Shown piece after piece: positions 32,096 to 32,406 of a stretch of 32,406 bases of DNA. Below the pieces are notes generated by a model. It was not told the DNA's origin and made no database searches. It worked only from the letters and a program-made list of their open reading frames with translations. Made by a program: the position numbers and the translations under genes. The DNA is taken from positions 1-32,406 of the forward strand of contig JADRCO010000494.1 in NCBI GenBank assembly GCA_021464525.1, given 5' to 3'. Position 1 is the stretch's first letter. Every line of letters starts with the position of its first letter. Origin of the DNA: Rhizophagus sp. LPA8_4_AMF (taxonomy: Eukaryota > Glomeromycota > Glomeromycetes > Glomerales > Glomeraceae).

Positions 32096-32377
32096 AATTG
32101 GATTTCAATAAACTTTTTTTTATTTTGTAATTTTCAATATCCTCTTTAAAATAAAAAAATAATCATTAAAATTGGACTAATAAATTACAAAATAATTGCA
32201 AACAATGATTTTTTCACGGGAAAACCAGATTTAAAATTTGGAATCCATCCATCCATTAAAAAATCGCTTTTTTGCAATTATCTCATGATCTACTACTTCA
32301 ATTTCAATAATCTTTTTTTTATTTTAAAATGAATATTGAAAGTTACAAAACAAAAAAAAGTTTATTGAAATCCAATT
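32096..32377. repeat. 282-bp foldback element (MITE-like long hairpin)
   Basis: The left arm (32096-32214) and right arm (32258-32377) are near-complete inverted repeats around a 43-base loop. The outermost 26 bases are identical in inverted orientation, beginning AATTGGATTTCAATAAAC. Further matched blocks are TTTTGTAA, TTTCAATAT, TTAAAATAAAAAAA, ATAATTGCAAA and the innermost GATTTTTT/AAAAAATC. The loop contains a CATCCATCCATT repeat. No ORF is present. Such a structure suits a non-autonomous transposon (MITE) or a hairpin-RNA source; target-site duplications are not obvious. Confidence 0.8.
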
Positions 32378-32406
32378 ATTTGATCACAAGATAATGTTTA
32401 ATTAAA

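Noticed and set aside
1-32406. tRNA, rRNA, CRISPR array, prokaryotic defence or operon structure
   Set aside because: Scanned by eye; no cloverleaf with clear A/B boxes, no rRNA landmarks, no regular spacer array and no Shine-Dalgarno-led gene clusters.

Overview
The window looks like nuclear DNA of a very AT-rich fungus, most likely an arbuscular mycorrhizal fungus of the Rhizophagus/Glomeromycotina type. This rests on long AT-rich spacers, many short GT..AG introns (mostly about 45-130 nt) with CTAAT-like branch sites and clean phase, and several expanded gene families I associate from memory with Rhizophagus (F-box/LRR genes, Crinkler-like genes, coiled-coil repeat-family proteins). No database search was possible, so the organism call is inference. 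Nothing bacterial (operons, Shine-Dalgarno sites, CRISPR, IS elements) is present.

Layout. 1-1759: AT-rich spacer with a diverged tandem repeat of about 172 bp. 1760-3287 (-): an unrecognised multi-exon gene that no single ORF reveals, with part of one exon tandemly duplicated. 3.3-4.7 kb: spacer holding a GC-richer, foldable island (possible small RNA gene) and one doubtful small ORF. 4704-5390 (-): decayed gene with a cysteine zinc-binding motif. 5.4-10.3 kb: AT-rich, with two decayed F-box copies (6591 and 7524-8553). 10277-13126 (-): intact 11-exon GH15 glycoside hydrolase (677 aa) with a 4-nt microexon. 14791-15938 (+): SAM-methyltransferase-fold gene with an eroded SAM motif. 16771-17776 (+): six-exon, four-helix membrane protein. 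19264-20517 (-): intact single-exon F-box gene. 20.8-21.7 kb: degenerate tandem array running into a Lys/Glu-rich ORF and a TATA/CACGTG promoter. 21.9-29.3 kb: a graveyard of decayed plus-strand genes, including a Crinkler-like one and an F-box start. 29.3-32.4 kb: AT-rich spacer ending in a 282-bp foldback element.

How it fits together: the middle (10-20.5 kb) carries four intact, unrelated-looking genes; both flanks are accessory DNA with repeats, duplicated family members and broken genes. Many stop codons in the broken frames would become Gln or Arg codons by reversing one C-to-T change, pointing to decay by cytosine deamination. I found no convincing new multi-gene system. The observations most worth following up are the microexon, the duplicated exon, the structured GC island, the foldback element and the C-to-T decay pattern.
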